Shown: positions 56,895 through 64,000 of the stretch, one piece after another
Numbering within the stretch: position 1 is the stretch's first letter
Layout: each line of letters opens with the position of its first letter
DNA from: an uncultured Pseudomonadota bacterium
GTDB lineage: Bacteria > Pseudomonadota > Alphaproteobacteria > Rs-D84
NCBI GenBank assembly: GCA_902798205.1
Contig: CADBVV010000001.1
Span: forward strand, 1 to 64,000
Length of the DNA: 64,000 bases
Direction: 5' to 3'
Made by a program: the position numbers and the translations under genes
Notes under the pieces: generated by a model
Database searches by the model: none
Told to the model about the DNA's origin: nothing
Seen by the model: the letters and a program-made list of their open reading frames with translations, nothing else

Positions 56895-57095
56895 CATAAA
56901 GACATCTTTATGCCGCCATTCTCTTTTTTCTCTCGCTTTGTTGATTGATAAAAATCAATCGTTTGGATGCACAACAATGTATAAAATTTATTTATGTTTG
57001 CAACCAAATGTTGATTTATTTTTAAACATTTATTTTTTGACAACGATTCGTTTTTTTTTCAGATTTTCGCACTTTGTATATACATTGTATATACA
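56895..57095 (-). other. Repeat-rich dnaA upstream region
   Basis: In 276 bp: tandem TGTATATACAT twice (57075-57095, each half palindromic), a GATTGAT/ATCAATC dyad (56943-56960), and CATAAAGA/TCTTTATG (56895-56912). A weak promoter TTGCAA-16-TACATT lies between them. I saw no consensus DnaA box, so an origin is not supported; autoregulatory sites are possible. Confidence 0.45.
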
Positions 57096-57104
57096 TTTTA
57101 AAAA

Positions 57105-58115
57105 TCAATTTAAAACATAACCACCGTCTTGTTTTCTTATTAAACCTTGTAATTCCAACACTACTAAATCAGCTTTAATTTCCGAAACTGTTTTTTTGAC
57201 AAGATTTGCCAATACAGATTCTGACACTGGAATCATTCCTAACTTGTCTAAAATTTCATTTTTTTGATCTGTATTTTTTGTATTTTTTTCTTCTTTTTTA
57301 TTCCCAAAGAAATCGTTCACCCCACTACATAATATTGCATTACCATTTTTTATCAAAGAATTTGGTCCTTCACTTCGTGCATCACTGGGGTGTCCGGGCA
57401 CCGCAAATATGCGTTTTTTATAATCAATTGCGAATCGTGCTGTTGTCATACTGCCAGATTTTGCATCCGCTTCACCTATAATTAATGTATCAGATATGGC
57501 CGCAACCCAGCGATTTCTTTGAACAAAATTTTGTGCGTTTGGCATCATACCAACAGGCATTTCACTTATTATTGCCCCACGTTCCAATATTTCATAATAA
57601 AGCGATTCGTTTTCCAATGGCCATATATAATCTACACCACCAGCCAACACAGCTATTGTTTGCGCATTTCCGTTTGCGCGTAACGCCCCAATATGTGCAG
57701 CGGTATCTGTCCCCATTGCCATACCAGAAGTAACAACAAAATTATGACTTGCAAATTCTGTTGCTATATCAGATATAAAATTCATACCAGCCACTGTTGA
57801 ATGACGTGTCCCAACAATAGAAACACTTGGTTTTGACAATGTTTCAACGTTTCCACGAACACTTATAACTATCGGATGGTTTTTGACACTTGATAAACCA
57901 ATTGGATAACGTGTATCTGTATCACATATATATTCTATATCCATATTATACGCATTATCCATTTCACGTTTAACACTGTCGATAAAATCGTCTGTTAAAT
58001 TTAAATGTTCAAGGATGTTTTCATCTGTTTTATATTCATTTAATAAACTTCTGTATTTAACAGGTCCGATACCCGGTGTTCTTAATATCAAAAGTTTGTT
58101 TAATATGTCTTTCAT
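57105..58115 (-). CDS. dprA: DNA-processing protein DprA
   Basis: 336 residues. Loads RecA on incoming single-stranded DNA in transformation. Rossmann-like core: SIVGTRHSTVAG, VVTSGMAMGTDTAAH, VLAGGVDYIWPLEN, SEMPVG, QNFVQRNRWVAAIS, SGSMTTARFA and VPGHPSDARSEGPNSLIKNGNA. C-terminal winged helix ends GLIRKQDGGYVLN. The ATG follows a strong terminator hairpin by 6 nt and has no ribosome site. Confidence 0.95.
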   Translation of the reverse strand: MKDILNKLLILRTPGIGPVKYRSLLNEYKTDENILEHLNLTDDFIDSVKREMDNAYNMDIEYICDTDTRYPIGLSSVKNHPIVISVRGNVETLSKPSVSIVGTRHSTVAGMNFISDIATEFASHNFVVTSGMAMGTDTAAHIGALRANGNAQTIAVLAGGVDYIWPLENESLYYEILERGAIISEMPVGMMPNAQNFVQRNRWVAAISDTLIIGEADAKSGSMTTARFAIDYKKRIFAVPGHPSDARSEGPNSLIKNGNAILCSGVNDFFGNKKEEKNTKNTDQKNEILDKLGMIPVSESVLANLVKKTVSEIKADLVVLELQGLIRKQDGGYVLN

Positions 58116-58121
58116 AACAAA

Positions 58122-58150
58122 AAAGATTGTAGAACAAATCTACAATCTTT
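58122..58150 (-). terminator. Terminator immediately before dprA
   Basis: Perfect 12-bp stem AAAGATTGTAGA/TCTACAATCTTT with a 5-nt loop and T6 on the minus strand, running into the dprA start region. Confidence 0.85.
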
Positions 58151-58173
58151 TTTAAGTAAAAAATTGCTAAATA

Positions 58174-58731
58174 TTAATTTTCTTCAATCCATATATAAAC
58201 ATAATCAGATGGCAACGATGCGCTATGAACAGGTCTAGACCCAATCTTCACAGCATCAATCCTTGGATCATCCACATCTTCCATTACATTTTGAACAGCT
58301 GTTACAAATTCATTATTGTTATAAACTTCGTTTACATCATAATAATTATTTTCAATATTGTGTGTTACAGCATCAATTATAGCTGCTACATCTACATTTG
58401 CAGGCATTTGAGCTGGTCCAGAAGAACCACCAGTCTGAGGTGCAGTAACCGTATTATAAGAATATGCAGGTTGTATCACAGGAAATCTAGATGCAGAACT
58501 TACACTACCAACAGACGTTAAAGCACTCGCTTTTGGTTTGGAATGTAAAGAACCAATTCTTGCATTAGATACCGTACCTGTGCTTTCACCAGAAGCTTTT
58601 ATTGGTGTAACCCTTGCACCAGAATTTATTGCCGCCGATAAAGCCGGTTGATTCCCCAACATTCTTACAGAGGGCGCCCCAAAAGAAACTACTGGTGCAA
58701 AAATCAATAACAATATCAAATACTTCTTCAT
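58174..58731 (-). CDS. Small exported protein of unknown function
   Basis: 185 residues. Signal peptide about 1-18 (SFG-A), then a Ser/Ala/Gly-rich, low-complexity region (about 25-110), and an acidic, Asn/Tyr-rich C-terminal part (NIENNYYDVNEVYNNNEFV). No cysteine. AAAGG site before ATG. 26 bp after the next exported gene, so same transcript. Confidence 0.8.
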   Translation of the reverse strand: MKKYLILLLIFAPVVSFGAPSVRMLGNQPALSAAINSGARVTPIKASGESTGTVSNARIGSLHSKPKASALTSVGSVSSASRFPVIQPAYSYNTVTAPQTGGSSGPAQMPANVDVAAIIDAVTHNIENNYYDVNEVYNNNEFVTAVQNVMEDVDDPRIDAVKIGSRPVHSASLPSDYVYIWIEEN

Positions 58732-58757
58732 GTTTACAACCTTTAGCTATTGTATAT

Positions 58758-59546
58758 TTACAGACATTCTTTCATTAAATCTGCATATTTATCGTAATCT
58801 TTGACAGTTTGTCCTGCTTGTTTTGCCTCTTGCATAACTTTCAAAGCATTACAAACTGTATTGTATTGTGGATTGTTGTTGTTTTTATAAGTCAACAACA
58901 AAGACCTATACAATTCAGATTCTGACATTTTTGTGCTTTTTTGTCCCTGAACTTTACCATCAATTAATTTATTACCAAATAATTCCATGGCACCTACACC
59001 AAGTCCTACACCACCGACAGTACTTGCCACGATACCACCAATACGGGCACCTTTTCTTGCGTCCAAAATACGTTTTTCCATTTCTTTTTGGTTGGCCCAC
59101 GAACCACATTCAATATCTTCTCCCCACATAAAGTATTTTGGTGCAATATCGGCAACAGAAATTCTGGATTCATCATCAGATTTTAATTCCACACGAACAA
59201 AACAAACATTGTTTTGTGGATTTGCTGTATCTTCAACCATACTTGCATAATTGGAAGTATTACTGTATCTGGATGCCCAAACGAAAGTATTTCCAATACC
59301 AATATTATTATTTATACAAGCATTACGTTCAGCTTCGCGCATATCGATTTCTGGTTTTTCTTCAACAACAGGTGTTGCGGATGTAACAGCGTTATTTACA
59401 ACACTCACACCATTTAACTGATTGACCGATGCAGTATAACGTGGCGCAGCCATTATTTTATTAGACATGGCTGGACGACCAGTATTTGCCGCAAAAGCCC
59501 CCATTGAAACCACAGATAAAACAACCAACGAAATGAAGCGTTTCAT
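58758..59546 (-). CDS. Exported protein of unknown function with Gly-rich helix
   Basis: 262 residues. Signal peptide about 1-19 (AFA-A). Four cysteines in the mature part, a Gly-rich hydrophobic segment GGIVASTVGGVGLGVGAMEL (about 170-190), and a Lys-rich helical C-terminus. The layout resembles the exported protein at 54485-55426, but no sequence homology was established. GAGGG site before the ATG. Confidence 0.8.
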   Translation of the reverse strand: MKRFISLVVLSVVSMGAFAANTGRPAMSNKIMAAPRYTASVNQLNGVSVVNNAVTSATPVVEEKPEIDMREAERNACINNNIGIGNTFVWASRYSNTSNYASMVEDTANPQNNVCFVRVELKSDDESRISVADIAPKYFMWGEDIECGSWANQKEMEKRILDARKGARIGGIVASTVGGVGLGVGAMELFGNKLIDGKVQGQKSTKMSESELYRSLLLTYKNNNNPQYNTVCNALKVMQEAKQAGQTVKDYDKYADLMKECL

Positions 59547-59615
59547 AACATATTCCCTCTTTTATGCTTTTAATTATACCACAAAAACGACAAAAAAACA
59601 AATATAATATCTATA

Positions 59616-60203
59616 TTATTTTTTCCATTTCCATTCTATTTTTGATTCTTGACCTTTGACAAGGCGCAAAATATTTTCACGATGTCTGATAAAACATAAT
59701 ATTGCTATGGCTAAGAACGCATACCCAATACCTGTCCCCATAACAAAGCCGAACACAGGCATCAAACAAAACACAACCGTTGCACCAGCCGAAGAAAAAC
59801 CGGTTCCCAGTGCAACAATTAACCATTCAATTCCCAAAACAATAAAAAGCACAGGATTAACCGCCAACAAAATTCCAAACAGTGCAGATATTCCCTTTCC
59901 ACCATGAAATTTAAGCCAAACAGGGAAACAATGTCCAACAATTGCAACAAAACCACACCATGCACCAAAAGCATCGCCGGCAACGTAACGCCCCAATAAA
60001 ACGGCTATTATCGCCTTGGTCATATCCAAAATCCATGTTAACCCAGCAAGGCGCAATCCCCCAACACGCATAACATTAGTGGCCCCGATATTACCGGAAC
60101 CAACCTTGCGTAAATCGCCCTTGTTAAACAGTTTTGCCACCAATAAACCAAATGGTACAGACCCTAATAAATAAGATAATATTAAAGAAAAAATGTATAT
60201 CAT
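59616..60203 (-). CDS. plsY: Glycerol-3-phosphate acyltransferase PlsY
   Basis: 195 residues from ATG 60203 (AAGGG site); the longer frame to 60296 overlaps rpsT. Acyl-phosphate-dependent first step of phospholipid synthesis, complementing plsC in this window. Five or more TM helices; motifs GSGNIGATN, WLKFHGGKGIS and the C-terminal IRHRENILRL are present. Confidence 0.96.
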   Translation of the reverse strand: MIYIFSLILSYLLGSVPFGLLVAKLFNKGDLRKVGSGNIGATNVMRVGGLRLAGLTWILDMTKAIIAVLLGRYVAGDAFGAWCGFVAIVGHCFPVWLKFHGGKGISALFGILLAVNPVLFIVLGIEWLIVALGTGFSSAGATVVFCLMPVFGFVMGTGIGYAFLAIAILCFIRHRENILRLVKGQESKIEWKWKK

Positions 60204-60215
60204 TGTTATTTTCCC

Positions 60216-60243
60216 TTGATTTTGTGTTTGTTTTCTATAAAAT
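60216..60243 (+). promoter_or_regulatory. Promoter for rpsT
   Basis: TTGATT (60216-60221), 16 bp, TAAAAT (60238-60243), 34 bp before the GTG start. Confidence 0.5.
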
Positions 60244-60277
60244 AACAGAAAACCATATAAAATAAAAGGAAAATAAA

Positions 60278-60538
60278 GTGGCAAACCATAAATCATGTAA
60301 AAAAAGAATTTTAGTGACAGCTAAAAAGAATGAAATTAACACCGCTCGTCGCAGTGCTGTTAAAACAGAAACAAAAAAAGCATTGAAAGCAATCGAATCT
60401 GGCGATAAAGCAGCAGCAGTTGCAGCTGTTCGCAGTGCAGAAAGCAAAATCATGAAAGCAGCTGGCAAAACAATGCCAAAGAAAACTGCTTCTCGCAAGG
60501 TTGCACGTTTGGCAAAAAAAGTTGCTAAAATTGCTTAA
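60278..60538 (+). CDS. rpsT: 30S ribosomal protein S20
   Basis: 86 residues, highly basic, helical; binds 16S rRNA. Starts with GTG (site AAGGA upstream). MANHKSCKKRI start and KTETKKALKAIESGD fit S20. A GTG start is less usual here and may limit expression. Confidence 0.95.
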   Translation: MANHKSCKKRILVTAKKNEINTARRSAVKTETKKALKAIESGDKAAAVAAVRSAESKIMKAAGKTMPKKTASRKVARLAKKVAKIA

Positions 60539-60550
60539 TAAAAAATTCTT

Positions 60551-60578
60551 AAAAAACAACCGCCCAATTGGGCGGTGT
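60551..60578. terminator. Terminator of rpsT and the acetyltransferase gene (copy 1 of a 28-bp repeat)
   Basis: ACCGCCC/GGGCGGT stem with AATT loop (60559-60576). The 28 bp are identical to 61170-61197. Confidence 0.88.
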
Positions 60579-60580
60579 TT

Positions 60581-61123
60581 TTATTTATTCTTGAATTTTA
60601 CAAAACAATTAGTATCACGAAAACGATTTTCATATTTTAAAAATCTGTCTTGTTTTAAAATCGCTTCTAATTTATAACCTGATTTTTTTGCAACATTTAC
60701 AGAATTTTTATTCAAAACATCAGTATGTATAATTATTTTATTAAATCCGTTTTTAAATAATTCTTGTTCCAGAACATGAACAGATTCCGTTATATAACCA
60801 TTACCACGATAATCTTTTGCCAACCAATATCCCAATTCAACTTTTTTGTTTGTTTTATCGACTGTTACAGCACCACACATACCAATAATTTCATCATTCA
60901 AAACAACAGCATATTCATAAGCTTTGTCTTTTTGCCAATTTTTATCCGATTGAACCACAAAGTTATATGTATCTTTAACAGATTTAGTGTCATTTAACCA
61001 TTGCATCCATGGTAATAAATATTTTTTATTTTTAACCAATACACTATACATCAAACTTGCATTGTGCATTGACGGCGCAAGATGCATCAATAATAAACGT
61101 TTACCTTTTAATACATATTTCAT
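60581..61123 (-). CDS. GNAT-family N-acetyltransferase (RimJ/RimL-like)
   Basis: 180 residues from ATG 61123 (AAGGG site); an upstream frame to 61186 runs into the neighbouring terminator. The acetyl-CoA loop is in ELGYWLAKDYRGNGYITESV (motif Rx2GxGx), followed by NKIIIHTDVLNKNSVNVAKKSGY. RimJ/RimL-type enzymes acetylate N-termini of ribosomal proteins or other amines; substrate unknown. Confidence 0.9.
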   Translation of the reverse strand: MKYVLKGKRLLLMHLAPSMHNASLMYSVLVKNKKYLLPWMQWLNDTKSVKDTYNFVVQSDKNWQKDKAYEYAVVLNDEIIGMCGAVTVDKTNKKVELGYWLAKDYRGNGYITESVHVLEQELFKNGFNKIIIHTDVLNKNSVNVAKKSGYKLEAILKQDRFLKYENRFRDTNCFVKFKNK

Positions 61124-61169
61124 ACACAAACCCTTTTGATAAATTTTATCACATTTTATATATATATGC

Positions 61170-61197
61170 AAAAAACAACCGCCCAATTGGGCGGTGT
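61170..61197. terminator. Terminator of pilN-like gene (copy 2 of a 28-bp repeat)
   Basis: Same sequence as 60551-60578. On the minus strand it is followed by TTGTTTTTTG, 20 bp after the secretin stop. Confidence 0.85.
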
Positions 61198-61216
61198 GTC
61201 TTTATCTTATTATATA

Positions 61217-62815
61217 TTAATTTAATGGGGCACCCCAATGTTGTTGGATACTGCGTTCTGCATCCATTGGGCTGACTAATACCTGTGGTGTCAAGATAAC
61301 AACCAAAACTTCACGTGATGCAGATGTTTCACGCGAACCGGACAACGCCATAAAGTCCGCATCGCCCAAACCGTATCTTGTGTCGTTGTTGCTCTGTTTT
61401 TCAAAGCCAGACACAACCAACATTTGACCAGATTCCATGATAACTTCCTGCATAAATGAACGTTCTTCCACTTCTGGTAATTGCAATGTTACCGCACCAA
61501 TCTTTTCCTGGGCCATCTTTAACAATTCGCGCACAGACATTTTGAACAACAACAATATCTTTCCATTATCCAAAACATTTGGTAACAATTGCATTGAAAA
61601 ACCTGTTTCTAATTCGTCCTGGTCAACGGTACTTGATTCAACAGTTGTAAATGTACGTGATTCAAAACGTTTAATATAACCTGTTGTCTTGGTATTTGTC
61701 ACAGGCGCAACACGATTATTACGTGTTGTTACACCAACATTTGTTACCAAAGAAACCTTACCCTGTTTTGCCAAAGCTTCTATCAAAGCTTTTGAACCAG
61801 CCACACGCGCCATTGAACCATTTTGTATTTGGTCGGTTGAATATGTATTTGCAATACCTGTTGCGGATTCTGCAACCGTATTTGACAATACAGCCACATT
61901 AATAGATGATGTTTCTGTCGATGCCAAATTATTCTTTGGGTTCGCAACAATATTCAAACCAGATGCAGAATTAATTGCCGCAGCCAAATTCAACCCGAAC
62001 GCAGATTCATTAGACAAAGAAACTTGCAAAACCTTAACGTCTATTGTCACCAATTGTGATAAACGTTTATTTTGTTTTGCGATATATTCACCAACACGAC
62101 TTAAAATCGAAGGTGCAGCTGTCACAGTAATTGTTCCCAAACTGCGTGATACTGTGAATTGCGCATTTTTAGAATTGTTAATAATAGAATTGATTGTCGC
62201 TTCGACTTCATCCCATTCTTTCAATGTTGATTCCAAAGATACCTGGTTGCCAGAATCTGTTTGGACCGATGATTGATAAGAAACATCTGTTCCCAGCGCA
62301 TATAATGTATATGTACGTGTTTCTGTTTCATAGAAAACGATTGAATCTTTATCATAATACCAAAGCAAATCTAAATCTGTCGCAATTTGTGAAAGCAAAC
62401 CAGACAATTTACCAGTATATGCGACATCAACTGTCTTTTTTAATTTTTCGCCATCTACCTGACTGTCAATTTTCACAGGGATTCCTGTGACTGAATTAAT
62501 ATCATTTGCCAAGACCTGTAATGTCACAGGTTCATTTAATAAAAGGGTTATACCTGTATCTGTTTCAAATTTGGACGGCAAATTGTTTTTATGTTCTAAC
62601 AGTGTAGATTTATTTCCCAACCACACACCTTCGGACATGGAAACAGTATCACCGCCTGTAACTTTGGCACGTGGATTCTTTGCCATTTCAAATGCTTCAT
62701 AAGCATTAACGAAATTTTGGTCCACAGTCGCAGAAACTTTGGCAGATTCTTTCAATGTACAACCTGTCAATGCCACCAACAAACCAATTAAACAGATATT
62801 TAAACGAATTTTCAT
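61217..62815 (-). CDS. pilN: Type IVb pilus secretin lipoprotein (PilN family)
   Basis: 532 residues. Lipobox LTGC gives Cys19. N-terminal periplasmic domains, then the secretin domain in the C-terminal half (TVSRSLGTITVTAAPSILSRV, VTIDVKVLQVSLSNESAFGLNL, then QLPEVEERSFMQEVIMESGQMLVVSGFEKQ and VVILTPQVLV). Forms the outer-membrane gate of a type IVb pilus or related secretion system. No ATPase, platform or assembly genes are in the window. Follows the TcpQ-like gene by 34 bp. Confidence 0.88.
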   Translation of the reverse strand: MKIRLNICLIGLLVALTGCTLKESAKVSATVDQNFVNAYEAFEMAKNPRAKVTGGDTVSMSEGVWLGNKSTLLEHKNNLPSKFETDTGITLLLNEPVTLQVLANDINSVTGIPVKIDSQVDGEKLKKTVDVAYTGKLSGLLSQIATDLDLLWYYDKDSIVFYETETRTYTLYALGTDVSYQSSVQTDSGNQVSLESTLKEWDEVEATINSIINNSKNAQFTVSRSLGTITVTAAPSILSRVGEYIAKQNKRLSQLVTIDVKVLQVSLSNESAFGLNLAAAINSASGLNIVANPKNNLASTETSSINVAVLSNTVAESATGIANTYSTDQIQNGSMARVAGSKALIEALAKQGKVSLVTNVGVTTRNNRVAPVTNTKTTGYIKRFESRTFTTVESSTVDQDELETGFSMQLLPNVLDNGKILLLFKMSVRELLKMAQEKIGAVTLQLPEVEERSFMQEVIMESGQMLVVSGFEKQSNNDTRYGLGDADFMALSGSRETSASREVLVVILTPQVLVSPMDAERSIQQHWGAPLN

Positions 62816-62849
62816 ATTTGTCCCCCGTCCCCAATTTGTTCAGGTATAA

Positions 62850-63797
62850 TTATTCTTCTGTGGTTGAAATAACCAAAACACGATTTCCTTTGTAGAATTT
62901 TGCATATGGAATTGGTGTTGCACGTTCAAAGTTACGAACCAATGCAGATGCTACATCAACAAAACGGCCTTTGAATACAGCACTGGCTTCGATTGGATAT
63001 TCGCGTGCTGTAGTCCAAACCAAATCCCAACCTTCTTTGTCACACCAAGATTGCAAAACCTGACGCAATGTTTGACCATTTGTAACAACCCAAGAACGAA
63101 CCTGATCTTGCACTGGTGCAGATGTTTCTTCGTCAACATATTCATTCACAGCAACTTCTTTATCTGAACCACTTGCTTTGTTGCATGTTTTTTCTGCTGC
63201 AAATCCAGCCCTTTGTGCAAACATAGCATAAGAATCAGCAGATTTATTGCAATTCTTGTGACTGCTGCGCGACATTGCCAAAACAGAACCACCATCATCT
63301 TCCATCATTTCGCGACGCATCAATGGCATTTCTGCATTATTTGCACATTCATAATCAAATCCCGCAGGTATTTGTATTCCATTTGAAATATTTGGACCAC
63401 CAGTCCAACCTGTACCATCTGTCACAATATTATTTTCAATAACCAAGCCAGATCCAACCTTGGAAACAATCTTGGCATCACTATTTCCACAGCCCGTTTC
63501 ACCACAAGCAATTTCAACATCCGCTTCTGATCCGGCCAAAGGCCACACAGGAACATCTTTCTGAACTTCTGAAACTTCTTCGATTTCGTCATATTCGTAA
63601 ATGTTGTACACAGGTTCTTGATATTCTGGTTCTTGATACATCGGACCTTGATCAACAAACCGTTCTTCCGCAACATATTCTTCAACACCAGAATCAGAAA
63701 ATACCTCTGATGTGGTAATCTGTGGAATCTTGTCAGCCGCCCCGGCAACACCCACCAGACCGGCAAAAATAATAAACGCACAACATTTATGGAACAT
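62850..63797 (-). CDS. TcpQ/PilL-like pilus biogenesis protein
   Basis: 315 residues. Signal peptide about 1-20 (GAA-D), then a Glu/Tyr/Pro-rich acidic stretch (about 40-80), a Cys-containing middle, and a C-terminal domain of about 85 residues: SWVVTNGQTLRQVLQSWCDK, then WDLVWTT, ASAVFKGRFVDVASALVRNF, and YKGNRVLVIST. This is the TcpQ domain found in PilL of conjugative and type IVb pili. Gene pair with the secretin. Confidence 0.85.
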   Translation of the reverse strand: MFHKCCAFIIFAGLVGVAGAADKIPQITTSEVFSDSGVEEYVAEERFVDQGPMYQEPEYQEPVYNIYEYDEIEEVSEVQKDVPVWPLAGSEADVEIACGETGCGNSDAKIVSKVGSGLVIENNIVTDGTGWTGGPNISNGIQIPAGFDYECANNAEMPLMRREMMEDDGGSVLAMSRSSHKNCNKSADSYAMFAQRAGFAAEKTCNKASGSDKEVAVNEYVDEETSAPVQDQVRSWVVTNGQTLRQVLQSWCDKEGWDLVWTTAREYPIEASAVFKGRFVDVASALVRNFERATPIPYAKFYKGNRVLVISTTEE

Positions 63798-63828
63798 TTT
63801 TTTCCTTTCCTTTTAATTATTATGTATA

Positions 63829-63857
63829 ATTATAACAATTTGACCGAATCTGTGCAA
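63829..63857 (-). promoter_or_regulatory. Promoter for the pilL-pilN pair
   Basis: Minus-strand TTGCAC (63852-63857), 17 bp, consensus TATAAT (63829-63834), 32 bp before the ATG. Confidence 0.65.
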
Positions 63858-63964
63858 GACATAAAAACATAAAATTTAGAAAAAAATAATAAGCATAAAA
63901 AATCGCGCGAATCGGTAAAACATGTTATACTTATGCAGTATAAAAACTAAATCAGAGGAAAAAT

Positions 63965-64000
63965 ATGACAAATACCGTTATGCTTGTTTTAATCGCAATT
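63965..64000 (+). CDS. Start of an unidentified gene cut by the window edge
   Basis: ATG at 63965 after a GAGG site (63955-63958) and a TATACT at 63926-63931. Only 12 codons are visible (MTNTVMLVLIAI), consistent with a hydrophobic N-terminal helix. Too short to identify. Confidence 0.55.
   Translation, partial: MTNTVMLVLIAI

Noticed and set aside
56829..57104. Chromosome origin next to dnaA
   Set aside because: AT-rich with repeats, but no consensus DnaA boxes were seen on either strand and dnaN is 14 kb away.

Overview
The window looks like the chromosome of an AT-rich alphaproteobacterium with a compact genome. Supporting signs are the ftsE-ftsX-ydcF-plsC cluster, an alphaproteobacterial ParE, the HX4E-type PlsC and the short gaps between genes. 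The many small exported, cysteine-rich proteins of unknown function suggest a host-associated or gut lineage (inference; no taxonomic marker was searched). There is no rRNA, CRISPR array or intact mobile element. Two proline tRNAs (GGG and CGG) are present.

1-21.1 kb: one long minus-strand translation block, rpsL-rpsG-fusA-tuf-rpsJ through the S10, spc and alpha clusters to rplQ. It departs from the usual order in several ways. rplV (L22) is frameshifted and has lost its middle. rpmD and adk are missing from their usual places. An exported cysteine-rich gene with its own promoter sits between rpsK and rpoA, and a second exported gene, cut by the window edge, follows rplQ. Many gaps between the ribosomal genes carry small hairpins.

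21.1-30.9 kb: a beta-barrel protein gene whose 3' end is duplicated, mltG, the two tRNA-Pro genes, two copies of a ~105-bp palindromic repeat, fabF-acpP, a tyrosine-recombinase-like gene without catalytic residues, lepA and rbfA. 30.9-37.5 kb (mostly plus): a VTT/DedA-type protein, ftsE, ftsX, ydcF-like and plsC; minus-strand tolB plus a nuclease; and an isolated two-gene unit (ribbon-helix-helix protein plus a 309-residue unknown).

37.5-51.3 kb: small exported proteins, fba, efp, dnaN, a minus-strand run prepilin-rluC-asmA-cdaA (c-di-AMP synthesis), then uvrC (about 120 residues short), pgsA, parE and dnaJ. 51.3-64 kb: a 1065-residue exported Cys-rich protein with a Pro-Thr repeat, its exported partner, dnaA, dprA, two more exported unknowns, plsY, rpsT, an acetyltransferase, and a type IVb pilus pair (secretin PilN and a TcpQ/PilL-like protein).

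Regulation visible in the sequence: good sigma70-type promoters (TTGNNN, 16-17 bp, TANNNT), a very uniform set of hairpin terminators built mostly on CCGCC/GGCGG stems, and several genes whose -10 box lies so close to the ATG that their mRNAs may be leaderless (mltG, the DedA-like gene, ftsE, uvrC).
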